Shown: positions 1 through 8,931 of the stretch, piece after piece
Layout of the letters: every line of letters starts with the position of its first letter
How positions within the stretch are numbered: the stretch's first letter is position 1
DNA from: DASRDR01 sp963812945 [NCBI: uncultured Candidatus Rokubacteria bacterium]
GTDB taxonomy: Bacteria; Methylomirabilota; Methylomirabilia; Rokubacteriales
Reading direction: 5' to 3'
Assembly (NCBI GenBank): GCA_963812945.1
Contig: CAWEXD010000008.1
Location: forward strand, 2,232,001 to 2,296,000
DNA length: 64,000 nucleotides
Made by a program: the position numbers and the translations under genes
Notes under the pieces: generated by a model
What the model was told of the DNA's origin: nothing
Databases searched by the model: none
The model's input: the letters and a program-made list of their open reading frames with translations, nothing else

Positions 1-3000
1 TCGTTCCGCTCGTCGAGGAGGTCGACGACCAGATGGGCCGCCTCCTTGGCGACCTCCAGCTTGTTGATCTTGTCGTTGTCCTTCATGCCCATGGCCATGG
101 AGCCGGACCGGTCGATCACGAGCGTGACCGCGAGGCTCGGAATCTCGACCTTCTGCTTGACCTCCATGGTGACCGGCAGGGCTTCCTCGACGGGCGTCCG
201 GTAGAAGCCTCCGAGGCCGAAGCTCTCCTCGCCGCCGATCATCACCAGCCCGCCGCCCTGGTCGCGGACGTAGTCGCGAACCAGCGTCATCTGCTGCCGG
301 CTCATCTTGAGCGACGACACGTTGGAGAGAATGACGCCGTCGTACCGCTCGAGCGCCGCCATCGTCGAGGGCAGGCCCTCGGGGCCGACGAGACGGACGT
401 CGATGTACTGGGCGCGGAGGGCGTTGGCCAGGTTCTGGGCCTGCCCCTCCTCCTTGTCGACCAGGAGCACCTGCGGCTTTCCGCGGACGACGGTGATCCC
501 GATCGCGCGGTTGTTCTCCTCGATGACGTCACCCACGACCTCGACCAGCGCCTGGTACACGTGCACCCCGGCGTTCTCGAGCGACTGGCGGTACGTCAGG
601 ACGTTCTTCCCCGCGTTGAGACGGATCACCTGGGAGCCGAGGAACTCACCGTTCCGGTAGAGCGACAGGCGTCCGCCCGCTTCCTTGACCGAGTTGACGA
701 CGACCTTGGCGTAGAAGGCCTCCCCGAACTTGACCTCGTTGGGAAGGATGAGCTGCTCGACGACGATCTCCTGCGGGAACGTGAGCCCGACCGGCGAGTA
801 GTAGATCGGGATGCCGGCGTCCTTGGCCGCCTGGGCCGCCACCACGGCCTTCCCGGCGTTCTCGCGGCCGTCCGACAGCACCACGATCCGGTTGGCCTCG
901 CCTCGCGGCAGGGAGGCCTGGGCGAGCTGGACCGCGCGCGCGATGTTCGTGGCCCGCCCGCCCGCCGGCGCCTGCGGACGGCTGAAGGTCGGGCTCGGCC
1001 GGAGAGGCTCCGCCAGCTGCGGGTCCCCCCCGAACGTGACGAGCCCCGCCCGGTCCCCCGCCTTCATGCCCTCGAGGGCCGCCGACGTCCACCGATAGGC
1101 ACTCTCACGGGCAGCGAGGCTGACGCTGTCGGACATGTCGAGCACGAAGAAGACGTTCTGGCGGTCCAGCCACCGGGTGAACTGGGGCTGCGTGAGCGCC
1201 CAGCAGAGGAGCGCGAGCGCGACCCCGCGGCTCGCCAGCGCCCACCGGTCCGAGGCACGCGACGGCCACGACAGGCGACCCGCGGTCTGGCGGCGCCAGT
1301 AGAGAAAGCCCTCGAACGCGAGTGTCAGCGCCGCCAGCGCCAGCAGGAACGGCCACAGCTCGCGCTGGTAGGTGAAGCTGTCCCCGACCGTGCCGGCCGT
1401 CGGTGGCGGCGCGACCGGGAGCGGCTGGGGCCGAATGTTGGACTCGGCCCCGTCCAGGAGGTTCACCGCGAAGCGCACCTCGCGAGTGCCGGACGTCGTG
1501 AGCGTGTAGAGACCCACCCGGTCCGTCTGGCCGAACGACAGGGCGCCGCGGGTGATCTCCGCCCGATGGGTGGCCCCGCTCGGGTCCCGAACCGTCCCCT
1601 CCTGGACACCGTGCTCGACGGCGAGCAGGAACGGCGACCCGGCGGCGACCATGAGATCGGAGCCCTCGAGGCCGACCGGCTGGAGCCAGCGCAAGCTGTT
1701 CGCCAGGATCAGGGGAAACGCGACACGCAGGGGGAGGTCGGTCTTGAACAGATCGAATCCCACGAAGACGGCCTTCCGCTGCGGCTCCTCGAGGAGGAAG
1801 ATGAGGGGCCCGCCGACGGACTCGAACAGCGTTTTCCCGGCGGCCAGGGGCCGCACGCGGAGCGCCGACTCGACCGCGACCTTCGAAAGGTCGACGAAGC
1901 GCATCACGGGGTGGGTCCGCGCCCAGTCCAGCACGATGACCTGCTCCATCGTGCCGAGCGACTCGATCGGGACGTCGCCGGGCGTGGAGTTGACGAGCAC
2001 GAAGCGGCCCGGGCCGATCTTCGCCGGGGATACCCCGTCCAGCACGACCACGTCGAAGGTGCCCATGCCCCCGGAATACTCGCCGGTCGTCTTGGTCTCG
2101 AGAATGACCTGGGGGTCGGTCTTGAGCGCCTTTTCCAGGAAGAGGTTGCCGTTGCTGACGAGGAGGACCCGGAGCTTCCGGGGCTCGGGGATCACCGCCT
2201 GAACGGCGTTGTCGGCGTCGAGGTCGTCCCGGACCTCGGCGACCGCCTTGACGGTGGCACCGCCCTGGAACGTGAACGGCACGATGACGTTCCGCTTCAC
2301 CTGCGGGTCCAGCGCGATCGTCTGCTCGCTGATCCGCTGATCATCGACGGTCAGCACGAGCGGGAACGACACGCGCTCGTCGGAGAAGTTCGTCACCGAC
2401 AGGAACGCCTGGTAGTCGAACGCGCCGTAGTAGGCCTTCCGCACGGAGAACTGCGTGATGCCGACGTTCCTGGCGCCGCCTCCGACCGTGAGCCAGCGGA
2501 CCCGGGGGTCCGGGAACTCGCGCACCTGGGCCGGATCGAACGCGCCATCCGTGAGCACGTGGACGCGCACCCGGGGGTCGACCGCGGGCACGAGGGCCAG
2601 CGCCGTGCGGATCGCCTCGCTCAGGTGATTCGGCTGGTCGTGCGCCTCGATGCCGAACACGGCCCGGCGGGCGCGGTCGCGGTCGCGAGTGAAATGGAGG
2701 CGGATCGTGGGCTGAGACCCCGCCTCGATGACCATCAGCTCGGCGCCCTGACCCGCGTCGGTGATGAGGCTGGCCGCGCGCGCCTGGGCCTCGCGGATCC
2801 GGCTGGACCCGGCGTCCCGGGCCTTCATGGACGCCGAGGTGTCCATCACGAGGATGAGCCGCTCCGCGCCCTTGCCCTGGAGCGTCAGCGTGGGGCGGGC
2901 CAGGGCCGCGCACAGGAGCAGGAGCGCCAAGAGCTGCAGCAGGAGCAGGGGATCGAGCTGCAGTCGCTGGAAGAGGGCTGACGCTTGCTGGTCCCGGAAC

Positions 3001-3125
3001 ACGGGCGACCACAGAAGCACCGAGGAGACACGCCGCTGCTGGCGCCGCACCTTGAGGAAATAGAGGAGCAGCAGGGGGATCGACAGCCCCAGCAGCACGA
3101 AGGCCCACGGTTGCAGGAAGCTCAC
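1..3125 (-). CDS. Giant VWA protein: BatA-like half fused to a VWA/glutamine-amidotransferase-like half (3' end outside window)
   Basis: One open frame of at least 1041 codons, running off the window edge. It starts with GTG overlapping the stop of the upstream DUF58 gene by 4 bases (GTGA). In order: two membrane segments (about residues 8-27 and 58-77), as in the BatA N-terminal domain; VWA domain 1 with MIDAS DTSAS near 96-100; a third membrane segment near 590-610, where BatA-like proteins usually end; VWA domain 2 (DMSDS near 660); a GATase1-like region near 880 (GGEESFGLGG); VWA domain 3 (DRSGS near 1005). I checked that the reading frame is continuous across the junction near 1263-1322. 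Related organisms usually carry the two halves as adjacent genes. MIDAS motifs imply metal-dependent binding. In this operon type the likely role is envelope-associated assembly with the MoxR ATPase, which is inference. Confidence 0.85.
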   Translation of the reverse strand, partial: MSFLQPWAFVLLGLSIPLLLLYFLKVRRQQRRVSSVLLWSPVFRDQQASALFQRLQLDPLLLLQLLALLLLCAALARPTLTLQGKGAERLILVMDTSASMKARDAGSSRIREAQARAASLITDAGQGAELMVIEAGSQPTIRLHFTRDRDRARRAVFGIEAHDQPNHLSEAIRTALALVPAVDPRVRVHVLTDGAFDPAQVREFPDPRVRWLTVGGGARNVGITQFSVRKAYYGAFDYQAFLSVTNFSDERVSFPLVLTVDDQRISEQTIALDPQVKRNVIVPFTFQGGATVKAVAEVRDDLDADNAVQAVIPEPRKLRVLLVSNGNLFLEKALKTDPQVILETKTTGEYSGGMGTFDVVVLDGVSPAKIGPGRFVLVNSTPGDVPIESLGTMEQVIVLDWARTHPVMRFVDLSKVAVESALRVRPLAAGKTLFESVGGPLIFLLEEPQRKAVFVGFDLFKTDLPLRVAFPLILANSLRWLQPVGLEGSDLMVAAGSPFLLAVEHGVQEGTVRDPSGATHRAEITRGALSFGQTDRVGLYTLTTSGTREVRFAVNLLDGAESNIRPQPLPVAPPPTAGTVGDSFTYQRELWPFLLALAALTLAFEGFLYWRRQTAGRLSWPSRASDRWALASRGVALALLCWALTQPQFTRWLDRQNVFFVLDMSDSVSLAARESAYRWTSAALEGMKAGDRAGLVTFGGDPQLAEPLRPSPTFSRPQAPAGGRATNIARAVQLAQASLPRGEANRIVVLSDGRENAGKAVVAAQAAKDAGIPIYYSPVGLTFPQEIVVEQLILPNEVKFGEAFYAKVVVNSVKEAGGRLSLYRNGEFLGSQVIRLNAGKNVLTYRQSLENAGVHVYQALVEVVGDVIEENNRAIGITVVRGKPQVLLVDKEEGQAQNLANALRAQYIDVRLVGPEGLPSTMAALERYDGVILSNVSSLKMSRQQMTLVRDYVRDQGGGLVMIGGEESFGLGGFYRTPVEEALPVTMEVKQKVEIPSLAVTLVIDRSGSMAMGMKDNDKINKLEVAKEAAHLVVDLLDERN

Positions 3126-4048
3126 TGGAGCAGGCTCCCCTTCAGCCGGCGGAGCAGAAGGTCCTCGGCCGGCATGTCGGTGACGATGCGAACGTAGCTC
3201 AGCTCGTTGGTCCGGCAGAATCCCTCGATGCCCGAGATGAACGCCCCCAGCTGGCGCTCGTAGCCCCGGAGCGCCTCAGCGTCGACCGACACCTCGCGCA
3301 CCTCGCCGGTCTCGGCGTCCACCAGCTCGAGGTCGCCCCCGAGAACCGGGTGCAGCTCGTCCTGGGCGAGAATGTGCAGCACGTGGACGTCGAAGCGCCG
3401 CTCCATCAGGGCCCGCAGTCCCGCCGCGTAGCCCGCCGGGTCCAGAAAGTCGGAGATGACGACCGCCACGCCCGCGTCCTTCGCGCGCCGCGCGTACTGC
3501 CGAAGCGCGTCGTTGAAGGCGGTGCCCCCGCCGGGCGTGAGGTCGGCAAGGAACTCCTGGATGGGCAGGAACTGATTGCGTCCCCGCGTCGGGAGCCACC
3601 CCTCGGCAACGCGGTCCCGGAACACCGCAACCCCCACGCGCTCGAGGTTCACGAAGCCGATGAACGCAAGCGCGGCCGCCAGGCGAACGGCGTAGCGGAA
3701 CTTGTTCGGTGTGCCGTAGTCCATCGAGCCGCTGGCGTCCAGGAGCAGGTGGACGCAGAGGTCTTCCTCGTCGATGAAGACCTTCAGGAAGAGGCGGTTG
3801 AGCCGGGCGAACGCGTTCCAGTCGACGTAGCGCAGGTCGTCGCCGACCTCGTACGGTCGGTAGTCGGCGAACTCGACGCTCGAGCCGCGGCGGGGGCTCT
3901 TGCGCTCGCCCTTGACGGCGCCGATGTGCGAGCGCTTGGACACGAACGTCAGGCGCTCGAGCTGCATCAGGAAGCTGTTCGAGAAGAAGCGCTCGGCGGA
4001 CGGCGCCGACGTGCTGCCGGCAGACCCCGCGCGGATGACGCGTGCCAT
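3122..4048 (-). CDS. DUF58 domain protein (VWA-like), MoxR operon
   Basis: A 308-residue protein with the DUF58 hallmark GSSVEFADYRPY followed by GDDLRYVDWNAFAR (about residues 55-80). Downstream is a VWA-like strand with DASGSMDYG, so an incomplete MIDAS-type fold is likely. No membrane segment is visible. It lies 67 bases after the membrane-protein gene and overlaps the giant VWA gene by 4 bases, so the two are probably translationally coupled. DUF58 proteins almost always accompany MoxR ATPases and VWA proteins and are thought to act with them in assembling or maturing envelope or metal-containing complexes. The substrate here is unknown. Confidence 0.9.
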   Translation of the reverse strand: MARVIRAGSAGSTSAPSAERFFSNSFLMQLERLTFVSKRSHIGAVKGERKSPRRGSSVEFADYRPYEVGDDLRYVDWNAFARLNRLFLKVFIDEEDLCVHLLLDASGSMDYGTPNKFRYAVRLAAALAFIGFVNLERVGVAVFRDRVAEGWLPTRGRNQFLPIQEFLADLTPGGGTAFNDALRQYARRAKDAGVAVVISDFLDPAGYAAGLRALMERRFDVHVLHILAQDELHPVLGGDLELVDAETGEVREVSVDAEALRGYERQLGAFISGIEGFCRTNELSYVRIVTDMPAEDLLLRRLKGSLLQ

Positions 4049-4115
4049 CAGGACGCGCCCCTCCGACGGCCGCCGGCGGGCCGCCCCAGGAGCCTCGCGC
4101 GCTCCACGGGGGTGA

Positions 4116-5582
4116 TCAGCGCTCCTCGAGCGACTGGAAGTAGTCCCGGATCTGGCTGCGGTAGTCCAGCGGGATCGACTCCTTCGCCAGCGCCTCCTCC
4201 ATCATCTTCCGGTACTGCGTCACCACGCTCATCGAGGGCATCCGGGAGGGGTTCTGGGCTCCCTTGCCCAGGAGGTTCGTGTCGTAGGATTCTCGCCGGC
4301 CCTTGCGCATCTGACCCTCGACGCCGATATCGAACGGGTTCTGCCCGAGGCGCGCCGAGGGATCGCCGCGCCAGCCGGGGTTCGTGCCCTTACCGGGAAG
4401 CGAGCCCATGCCCTCGCCGAAATCCGGCTCGTCCTCGCCCGGCCGGCCCGAGCCTCCGCGCTGGCCGTCGCGGCCGCGGTCGCGCCCGCCCTGGAGGCCC
4501 TTCCCTCCGCGCTCCCGCTCCTCCATGGCCCGCATCTTCTCGAGCGCCCGCTCCATCGCCTCCAGAGCCTTCCCCATCTGGCCCCGGTCGAGCGCCTCGG
4601 CGCCCTCCATCATCTCCTGACCCCAGTCGCCCTCGCCGCCCGACCCGCTGCCCGGGCGCCGCCCCATGCGCTGCATCTCCTCCAGCAGCTGCTTGAGCTT
4701 CTCGGGGGTGAGTTGACGAGGGTCGATGCCCGAGAGGAGGCTGCGGGACTTGCGGAACATGACCTTGTACTCGCTCTGCGTGAAGTCCCGCTGGAGGTCG
4801 GGGAGGCTGTCCACCCGCTCGAGGAGCCGGATGCGATCGTCTCCCTGCTTGAGAAAGCTGGAGAAGTCCGGACGCTTCGTCGCGACGTTCGTGTCCTTGA
4901 AGGCCGCCGCAAGGTCACCCTTGGCGTGCTCGCGGTTCTCCGGGTTCTGCCGCGTCTGGTAGTCGCGATCCTGCATCTCCACCCGCTCGACTCGCTCCAC
5001 CTTCTTCGGCGCCGGCCGCTCGATCGCCTGCGCGGGCCCGACGGCCCCGGGCTTCTTCTCCTCCTCCGTCGCCGGAGTGAAGTTCGGCATGGAGATGTCG
5101 GGAATCGGGACCGGGGGCAGGTACGGGAGCGCGGCGAGCACCAGCACCGGCGCCGGCAGGACTCTGAGCTCCCGGGGCCAGCGCCAGGGGACGGCCCGAT
5201 CGAGCCGGATCTGGCGGGCGTGGCCTTCGGCGTCCTCGATGGCGGCGTCCGCCAGCGTGCCGCGGTCCGACCGCCCGAGCAGCTCGTTGGCAGTGGCCAG
5301 GCGGTCCTTCAGGTCGAACGCGCGGTCGGCGAGTCCCAGGGCGTCCACCGGGGGCACACGCAGAACCAGCCCGTACAGGACCCCGAGCAGGGCCCCGCCA
5401 GCAGCCAGGCCCCCGGCCACGGGCAGCGCCCATTGGCCCAGCATGGCCCTGAGCGCCACCGGCACGACGGCGAGGCACAGCCCCCACACCAGACCGCGCA
5501 GGCCGTAGAACAGGGCCCGCCGCTGCCGGATCAGCCGGGTGAGGCGGGTGATCGTGAGGCGGAGGGCTGCTCCGTCTACCAT
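4116..5582 (-). CDS. Conserved membrane-anchored protein of the MoxR/DUF58 operon (DUF4175-like)
   Basis: A 488-residue protein. The N-terminal 80 residues hold two hydrophobic segments (LRGLVWGLCLAVVPVALRAM, then the stretch around GGLAAGGALLGVLYG). A third hydrophobic stretch lies near residues 138-155. The remainder is a long, charged, mostly helical region rich in Glu, Lys, Arg and Gln, with glycine-rich runs near residues 310-410. It resembles the large DUF4175-type proteins found next to MoxR and VWA genes, but the match is by architecture and context only. It starts 23 bases after the MoxR gene. Function unknown; probably the membrane scaffold of the MoxR system. Confidence 0.8.
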   Translation of the reverse strand: MVDGAALRLTITRLTRLIRQRRALFYGLRGLVWGLCLAVVPVALRAMLGQWALPVAGGLAAGGALLGVLYGLVLRVPPVDALGLADRAFDLKDRLATANELLGRSDRGTLADAAIEDAEGHARQIRLDRAVPWRWPRELRVLPAPVLVLAALPYLPPVPIPDISMPNFTPATEEEKKPGAVGPAQAIERPAPKKVERVERVEMQDRDYQTRQNPENREHAKGDLAAAFKDTNVATKRPDFSSFLKQGDDRIRLLERVDSLPDLQRDFTQSEYKVMFRKSRSLLSGIDPRQLTPEKLKQLLEEMQRMGRRPGSGSGGEGDWGQEMMEGAEALDRGQMGKALEAMERALEKMRAMEERERGGKGLQGGRDRGRDGQRGGSGRPGEDEPDFGEGMGSLPGKGTNPGWRGDPSARLGQNPFDIGVEGQMRKGRRESYDTNLLGKGAQNPSRMPSMSVVTQYRKMMEEALAKESIPLDYRSQIRDYFQSLEER

Positions 5583-5605
5583 TGGGCGTCTCCTTGGAGC
5601 ACGGT

Positions 5606-6616
5606 CTAGCGGAGGAAGACCTCCTTGCCTTCGCGGGACGACGCCTCGACGTTCTCCATTACCTCGGACAGGAGCCGGTCGGCGTCGATCCCCTCCGCCT
5701 CGCCCTCGAAGTTCAGGATGAGGCGGTGGCGGAGAACGGGCAGCGCGATCGCCTTGACGTCATCGACGCTCACGGCGAAGCGGCCGGATCGGAGAGCCAG
5801 CACCTTGGCGCCCAGGACGAGCCCCTGCGCGGCTCGAGGGCTCGCCCCGTAGCGGACGTACTTGCGCGTCATGTCCGGCGCGTCCTCCCACTCGGGATGG
5901 GTGGCCATCACCAGCGTGGAGACGAACCCCCGGACGTGGGCGGCGATCGGCACCTCGCGGACCAGATCGCGCGCCGCGAGCGCCTCGGCTCCCGTCATCA
6001 CCGGCTCCACGGTCTGCTCACGCGAGGTGGTGGTGCGGTCGATGATCTCGTTCAGCTGCTCGAGCGCGGGATACCGCACGCGGAGCTTGAACATGAACCG
6101 GTCGAGCTGGGCCTCGGGAAGCGGGTAGGTTCCTTCCATCTCGATCGGGTTCTGGGTCGCCAGCACGAAGAACGGCGCGGGCAGCCGGTGCGAAGTCCCG
6201 GCCACCGTGACGCTGGTCTCCTGCATCGCCTCGAGGAGGGCGGACTGCGTCTTCGGCGTCGCCCGGTTGACCTCGTCGGCCAGGAGGATGTGCGCGAAGA
6301 CAGGACCCCGCTCGAACCGGAAGTGCCGGCGCCCCTCGGCATCCTCCACGATGATGTTCGTCCCGATGATGTCGGCCGGCATCAGGTCGGGAGTGAACTG
6401 GATGCGGGAGAACGACAGATCGAGACAGCCGGCCAGCGTCCGGACCAGCAGGGTCTTCCCGAGCCCCGGGACGCCTTCGAGCAGGACGTGCCCACCCGAG
6501 AAGAGCGCGACGAGGACCTGGTCGATGATCTCGTCGTGTCCGACGATGACCTTGTGCACCTCGCGCTCGAGCTGCCCGTAGCCTTTGACGAACGCCTCGA
6601 CCCGTTCCTCGGCCAT
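5606..6616 (-). CDS. MoxR-family AAA+ ATPase
   Basis: A 336-residue AAA_3 ATPase. Walker A GVPGLGKT is at residues 48-55, Walker B is LADEVNRA, sensor 1 lies in the ATQNP segment, and the MoxR signature GTYPLPEAQLDRF follows. The C-terminal lid domain is complete. Length is normal for the family. It is the first gene of a four-gene minus-strand operon (MoxR, membrane protein, DUF58, triple VWA). A GGAGG Shine-Dalgarno sits before the ATG and a consensus TATAAT promoter lies 52 bases upstream. MoxR ATPases act as chaperones with VWA partner proteins, so the protein probably works directly with the downstream VWA domains. Confidence 0.95.
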   Translation of the reverse strand: MAEERVEAFVKGYGQLEREVHKVIVGHDEIIDQVLVALFSGGHVLLEGVPGLGKTLLVRTLAGCLDLSFSRIQFTPDLMPADIIGTNIIVEDAEGRRHFRFERGPVFAHILLADEVNRATPKTQSALLEAMQETSVTVAGTSHRLPAPFFVLATQNPIEMEGTYPLPEAQLDRFMFKLRVRYPALEQLNEIIDRTTTSREQTVEPVMTGAEALAARDLVREVPIAAHVRGFVSTLVMATHPEWEDAPDMTRKYVRYGASPRAAQGLVLGAKVLALRSGRFAVSVDDVKAIALPVLRHRLILNFEGEAEGIDADRLLSEVMENVEASSREGKEVFLR

Positions 6617-6667
6617 CCCCTGCCCTCCACCCTACGGAGTCAGTCCGAGCGACAGATGCGTGAACCC

Positions 6668-6695
6668 ATTATAGGCCGGCCGCTCCACTCGGCAA
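6668..6695 (-). promoter_or_regulatory. Sigma-70-type promoter of the MoxR operon
   Basis: On the minus strand: -35 TTGCCG (6690-6695), a 16-base spacer, and a perfect -10 TATAAT (6668-6673). The predicted start near 6661 gives a leader of about 45 bases carrying GGAGG before the MoxR ATG at 6616. It is the closest match to the consensus -10 seen in the window. Confidence 0.75.
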
Positions 6696-6747
6696 CCGCT
6701 TTGTGCGGCGCGAGGCGCATCGCTCCGCATCACCGGCGCCGGAACCC

Positions 6748-8841
6748 TCATGGGTCCACGACGAGTCGCGCGTCCACCACCGTCGCACCGGCGCCTGCGG
6801 GACCGACGATGACCGGATTCAGGTCGAGCGCAACCAGGCGAGGCCCCAGACCGGCCGCGAGCGCCGCCGTCCGCGTGATCGTCTCCACCAGGGCGAGGCG
6901 ATCCGCCGGCCGCTCCCCCCGGTAGCCGCCGAGGAGCGCGTCGAGGGCACGGCACTCGCGGACCAGACCCTCGGCGTCGACGGCATCGCAGGGAGCGGGC
7001 GCCATGGCTCGTTCGCCGTACAGCTCGGCCCGGACGCCCCCTGGCGCGACCATCACGAACGGTCCGAGCTCAGGGTCGCGCAGCGCCCCGACCAGGACCT
7101 CCACGCCCTCGACCATGGGCTGGACCAGACAGGCCTCGCCGAGCGGTCGGAGGGCGCGCACAGCCGCCACCAGATCCTCGAGGGTCGCCACGCCGAGGCG
7201 CACGCCACCCACATCGGTGCGGTGCATGGGCCCCAGCACCTTGACGGCGACCGGGTAGCGAAGCGTCGGCGCCGCGGCACGGGCCTCGTCCTCGTCCCGG
7301 ACGACCACCTCGGGCGCCAGGCGGACCCCGGCTCCGACGAGGAGGTCGCGGGCCACCGCCCAGGGCACTGGCCCGGCACCCTCCGGCACCCGCACCGCGG
7401 GGACGGGAGGGACCCGGCGCGGCGGCCGAGCCTGGACCAGACGGAAGGCGAGGGCGGCCCCGAGCGCGGCAGCGCAGCCCGAGACCGTCGGGAACAGGGG
7501 CACGCCCGCCTCGTCGAGCGCCCGGAACCCGTCACGAACGAGCCGCCCGCCAGGCCAGCAGACCACGAGCGGCTTCGTCGCCGCGCGCGCGGCCTTGACC
7601 ACCTGCACGGCCCGGGCCGCCCCTCGGCCCGCGGACGCCATCGTGAGCGGCACGACGACGACGTCGACACCCCGGTCTCGTCCGACGGTGGCGAGCACCT
7701 CTCCGAAGGTCTCGTCCGGCAGGCCCGCCGTGATGTCCAGCGGGTTCGCCACCGTGACGTAGGGCGGGAGCAGGGTCTCCACGCGCTCCACCGTCTCCCC
7801 GGCCAGCGGGGTGAACGTGAAGCCGCGCGGCTCGAGCGCATCCGCGAGCAGCACGGCCACGCCGCCCGACGACGTCACCATCGCCATGCGGGGCCCCTCG
7901 AGCGCCGGCGCCCGCGTGAGGTGCACGGCCGTCTCGACGAGATGCTCGAGCTCGGTCACCTCCATCAGGCCGGCCGCGCGCGCCCACGCGTGCCAGGCGT
8001 CGCGGCCTCCGGCCAGGGCGCCGGTATGCGAGCGAGCCGCGCGCGAGCCCGTCGGTGACGCTCCCAGCTTGAGCGCGACCACCGCGACGCCGCGCCGCGC
8101 CGCGTTCCCGACGGCGGCCGCCATGCGGGCGGGATCCCGCACCTGCTCGACGAGACACGCGACCGCGCGGGCGCGGCCGTCCTCGACCAGCCAGTCGAGG
8201 TAGTCGGCCAGCGTCAGGTCGGCCTCGTTGCCGGTCGAGACGAACAGGCCCACACCGAGACCCCGATCCGCCGCCCGGTCGACGAGACAGCCCCCGACAC
8301 CGCCGGACTGCGACAGGACCGCAACCGGCCCCGGCACGAGCGCGTCCAGCTTACCGACGGTCGAGAACGTGAGCGCCACGCGGTCCCATGCGTTGACGAA
8401 CCCGACCGTGTTGGGCCCCAGGACGCGTACCCCCGCCCGTCGCGCGCTCTCCCGGAGGCGCTCCTGCTCCATCACCCCCTCCTCACCGGTCTCCGCGAAG
8501 CCCGCACCGAGGACAACGGCGAACCGGACGCCCGCGCGGCCGCACGCGAGGATCGCGTCGGGGGCCTGGGCTGCGGGCAGGCCGATCCAGGCGACGTCGG
8601 GAACCTCGGGCAGGGCGTCGAGGTCCGCGTACGCCGGCAGGTCCCCGACCGCGCGGTGACGCGGGTTGACGGGGTAGAGGCGCCCGGAGTAGCCGTGGCG
8701 CCGCAGGAAGTGAAGCGGCCGGGCGCCAGGGCGGGAAAGGTCGCCGGGCACGCCCACCAGCGCGATCGAGCGGGGAGCGAAGAGATGCCCGAGCGCCCCT
8801 GCAGGCTCGCGTGTCGTCGCGTCCTCGGCGGCCCTCGTCAT
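6748..8841 (-). CDS. ADP-forming acetyl/acyl-CoA synthetase, fused alpha and beta domains
   Basis: A 697-residue protein of the NDP-forming acetate/acyl-CoA ligase family, which converts an acyl-CoA plus ADP and phosphate to acid, CoA and ATP (or the reverse). The N-terminal CoA-binding Rossmann domain starts FAPRSIALVGVPG (about residues 21-33). The succinyl-CoA-synthetase-like flavodoxin domain includes GPNTVGFVN and the LSQSGGVGG loop. The phosphohistidine domain has RSHTGALAG. The C-terminal ATP-grasp subdomain begins near residue 480 and has YPVAVKVLGP and HRTDVGGVRLG. An in-frame extension to 9717 exists but would run antisense through the epimerase gene and its residues are not conserved-looking. 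ATG at 8841 lies 7 bases after a -10 box, so the mRNA is probably leaderless. Substrate not predictable. Confidence 0.9.
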   Translation of the reverse strand: MTRAAEDATTREPAGALGHLFAPRSIALVGVPGDLSRPGARPLHFLRRHGYSGRLYPVNPRHRAVGDLPAYADLDALPEVPDVAWIGLPAAQAPDAILACGRAGVRFAVVLGAGFAETGEEGVMEQERLRESARRAGVRVLGPNTVGFVNAWDRVALTFSTVGKLDALVPGPVAVLSQSGGVGGCLVDRAADRGLGVGLFVSTGNEADLTLADYLDWLVEDGRARAVACLVEQVRDPARMAAAVGNAARRGVAVVALKLGASPTGSRAARSHTGALAGGRDAWHAWARAAGLMEVTELEHLVETAVHLTRAPALEGPRMAMVTSSGGVAVLLADALEPRGFTFTPLAGETVERVETLLPPYVTVANPLDITAGLPDETFGEVLATVGRDRGVDVVVVPLTMASAGRGAARAVQVVKAARAATKPLVVCWPGGRLVRDGFRALDEAGVPLFPTVSGCAAALGAALAFRLVQARPPRRVPPVPAVRVPEGAGPVPWAVARDLLVGAGVRLAPEVVVRDEDEARAAAPTLRYPVAVKVLGPMHRTDVGGVRLGVATLEDLVAAVRALRPLGEACLVQPMVEGVEVLVGALRDPELGPFVMVAPGGVRAELYGERAMAPAPCDAVDAEGLVRECRALDALLGGYRGERPADRLALVETITRTAALAAGLGPRLVALDLNPVIVGPAGAGATVVDARLVVDP

Positions 8842-8848
8842 GACGCTC

Positions 8849-8877
8849 ACATTAGCCCGAAGCCGTGGGCTCCCCAA
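8849..8877 (-). promoter_or_regulatory. Promoter of the ADP-forming acyl-CoA synthetase (leaderless type)
   Basis: On the minus strand: -35-like TTGGGG (8872-8877), a 17-base spacer, and -10 TAATGT (8849-8854). Seven bases (8842-8848) separate the -10 from the ATG at 8841, so transcription should begin at or next to the start codon. No Shine-Dalgarno could fit. Confidence 0.5.
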
Positions 8878-8893
8878 GCCCGGCATGTGCGGC

Positions 8894-8923
8894 TTGCCGG
8901 CAGATGCCATCTGCATCCATAAT
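8894..8923 (+). promoter_or_regulatory. Promoter of the epimerase gene with an internal palindrome
   Basis: -35-like TTGCCG (8894-8899), an 18-base spacer, and -10 CATAAT (8918-8923, five of six consensus bases). The GTG start at 8932 is only 8 bases further on and has no Shine-Dalgarno. The spacer holds a perfect palindrome at 8900-8914 (GCAGATG, C, CATCTGC), a good candidate operator for a dimeric repressor. Confidence 0.5.
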
Positions 8924-8931
8924 TCCGCAGC

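Noticed and set aside
33-2981. A 982-codon open frame on the plus strand
   Set aside because: It is the codon-phase antisense of the VWA gene. In very GC-rich coding DNA the opposite strand in phase rarely has stops. Its product is Arg/Asp/His/Val-rich without domain features.
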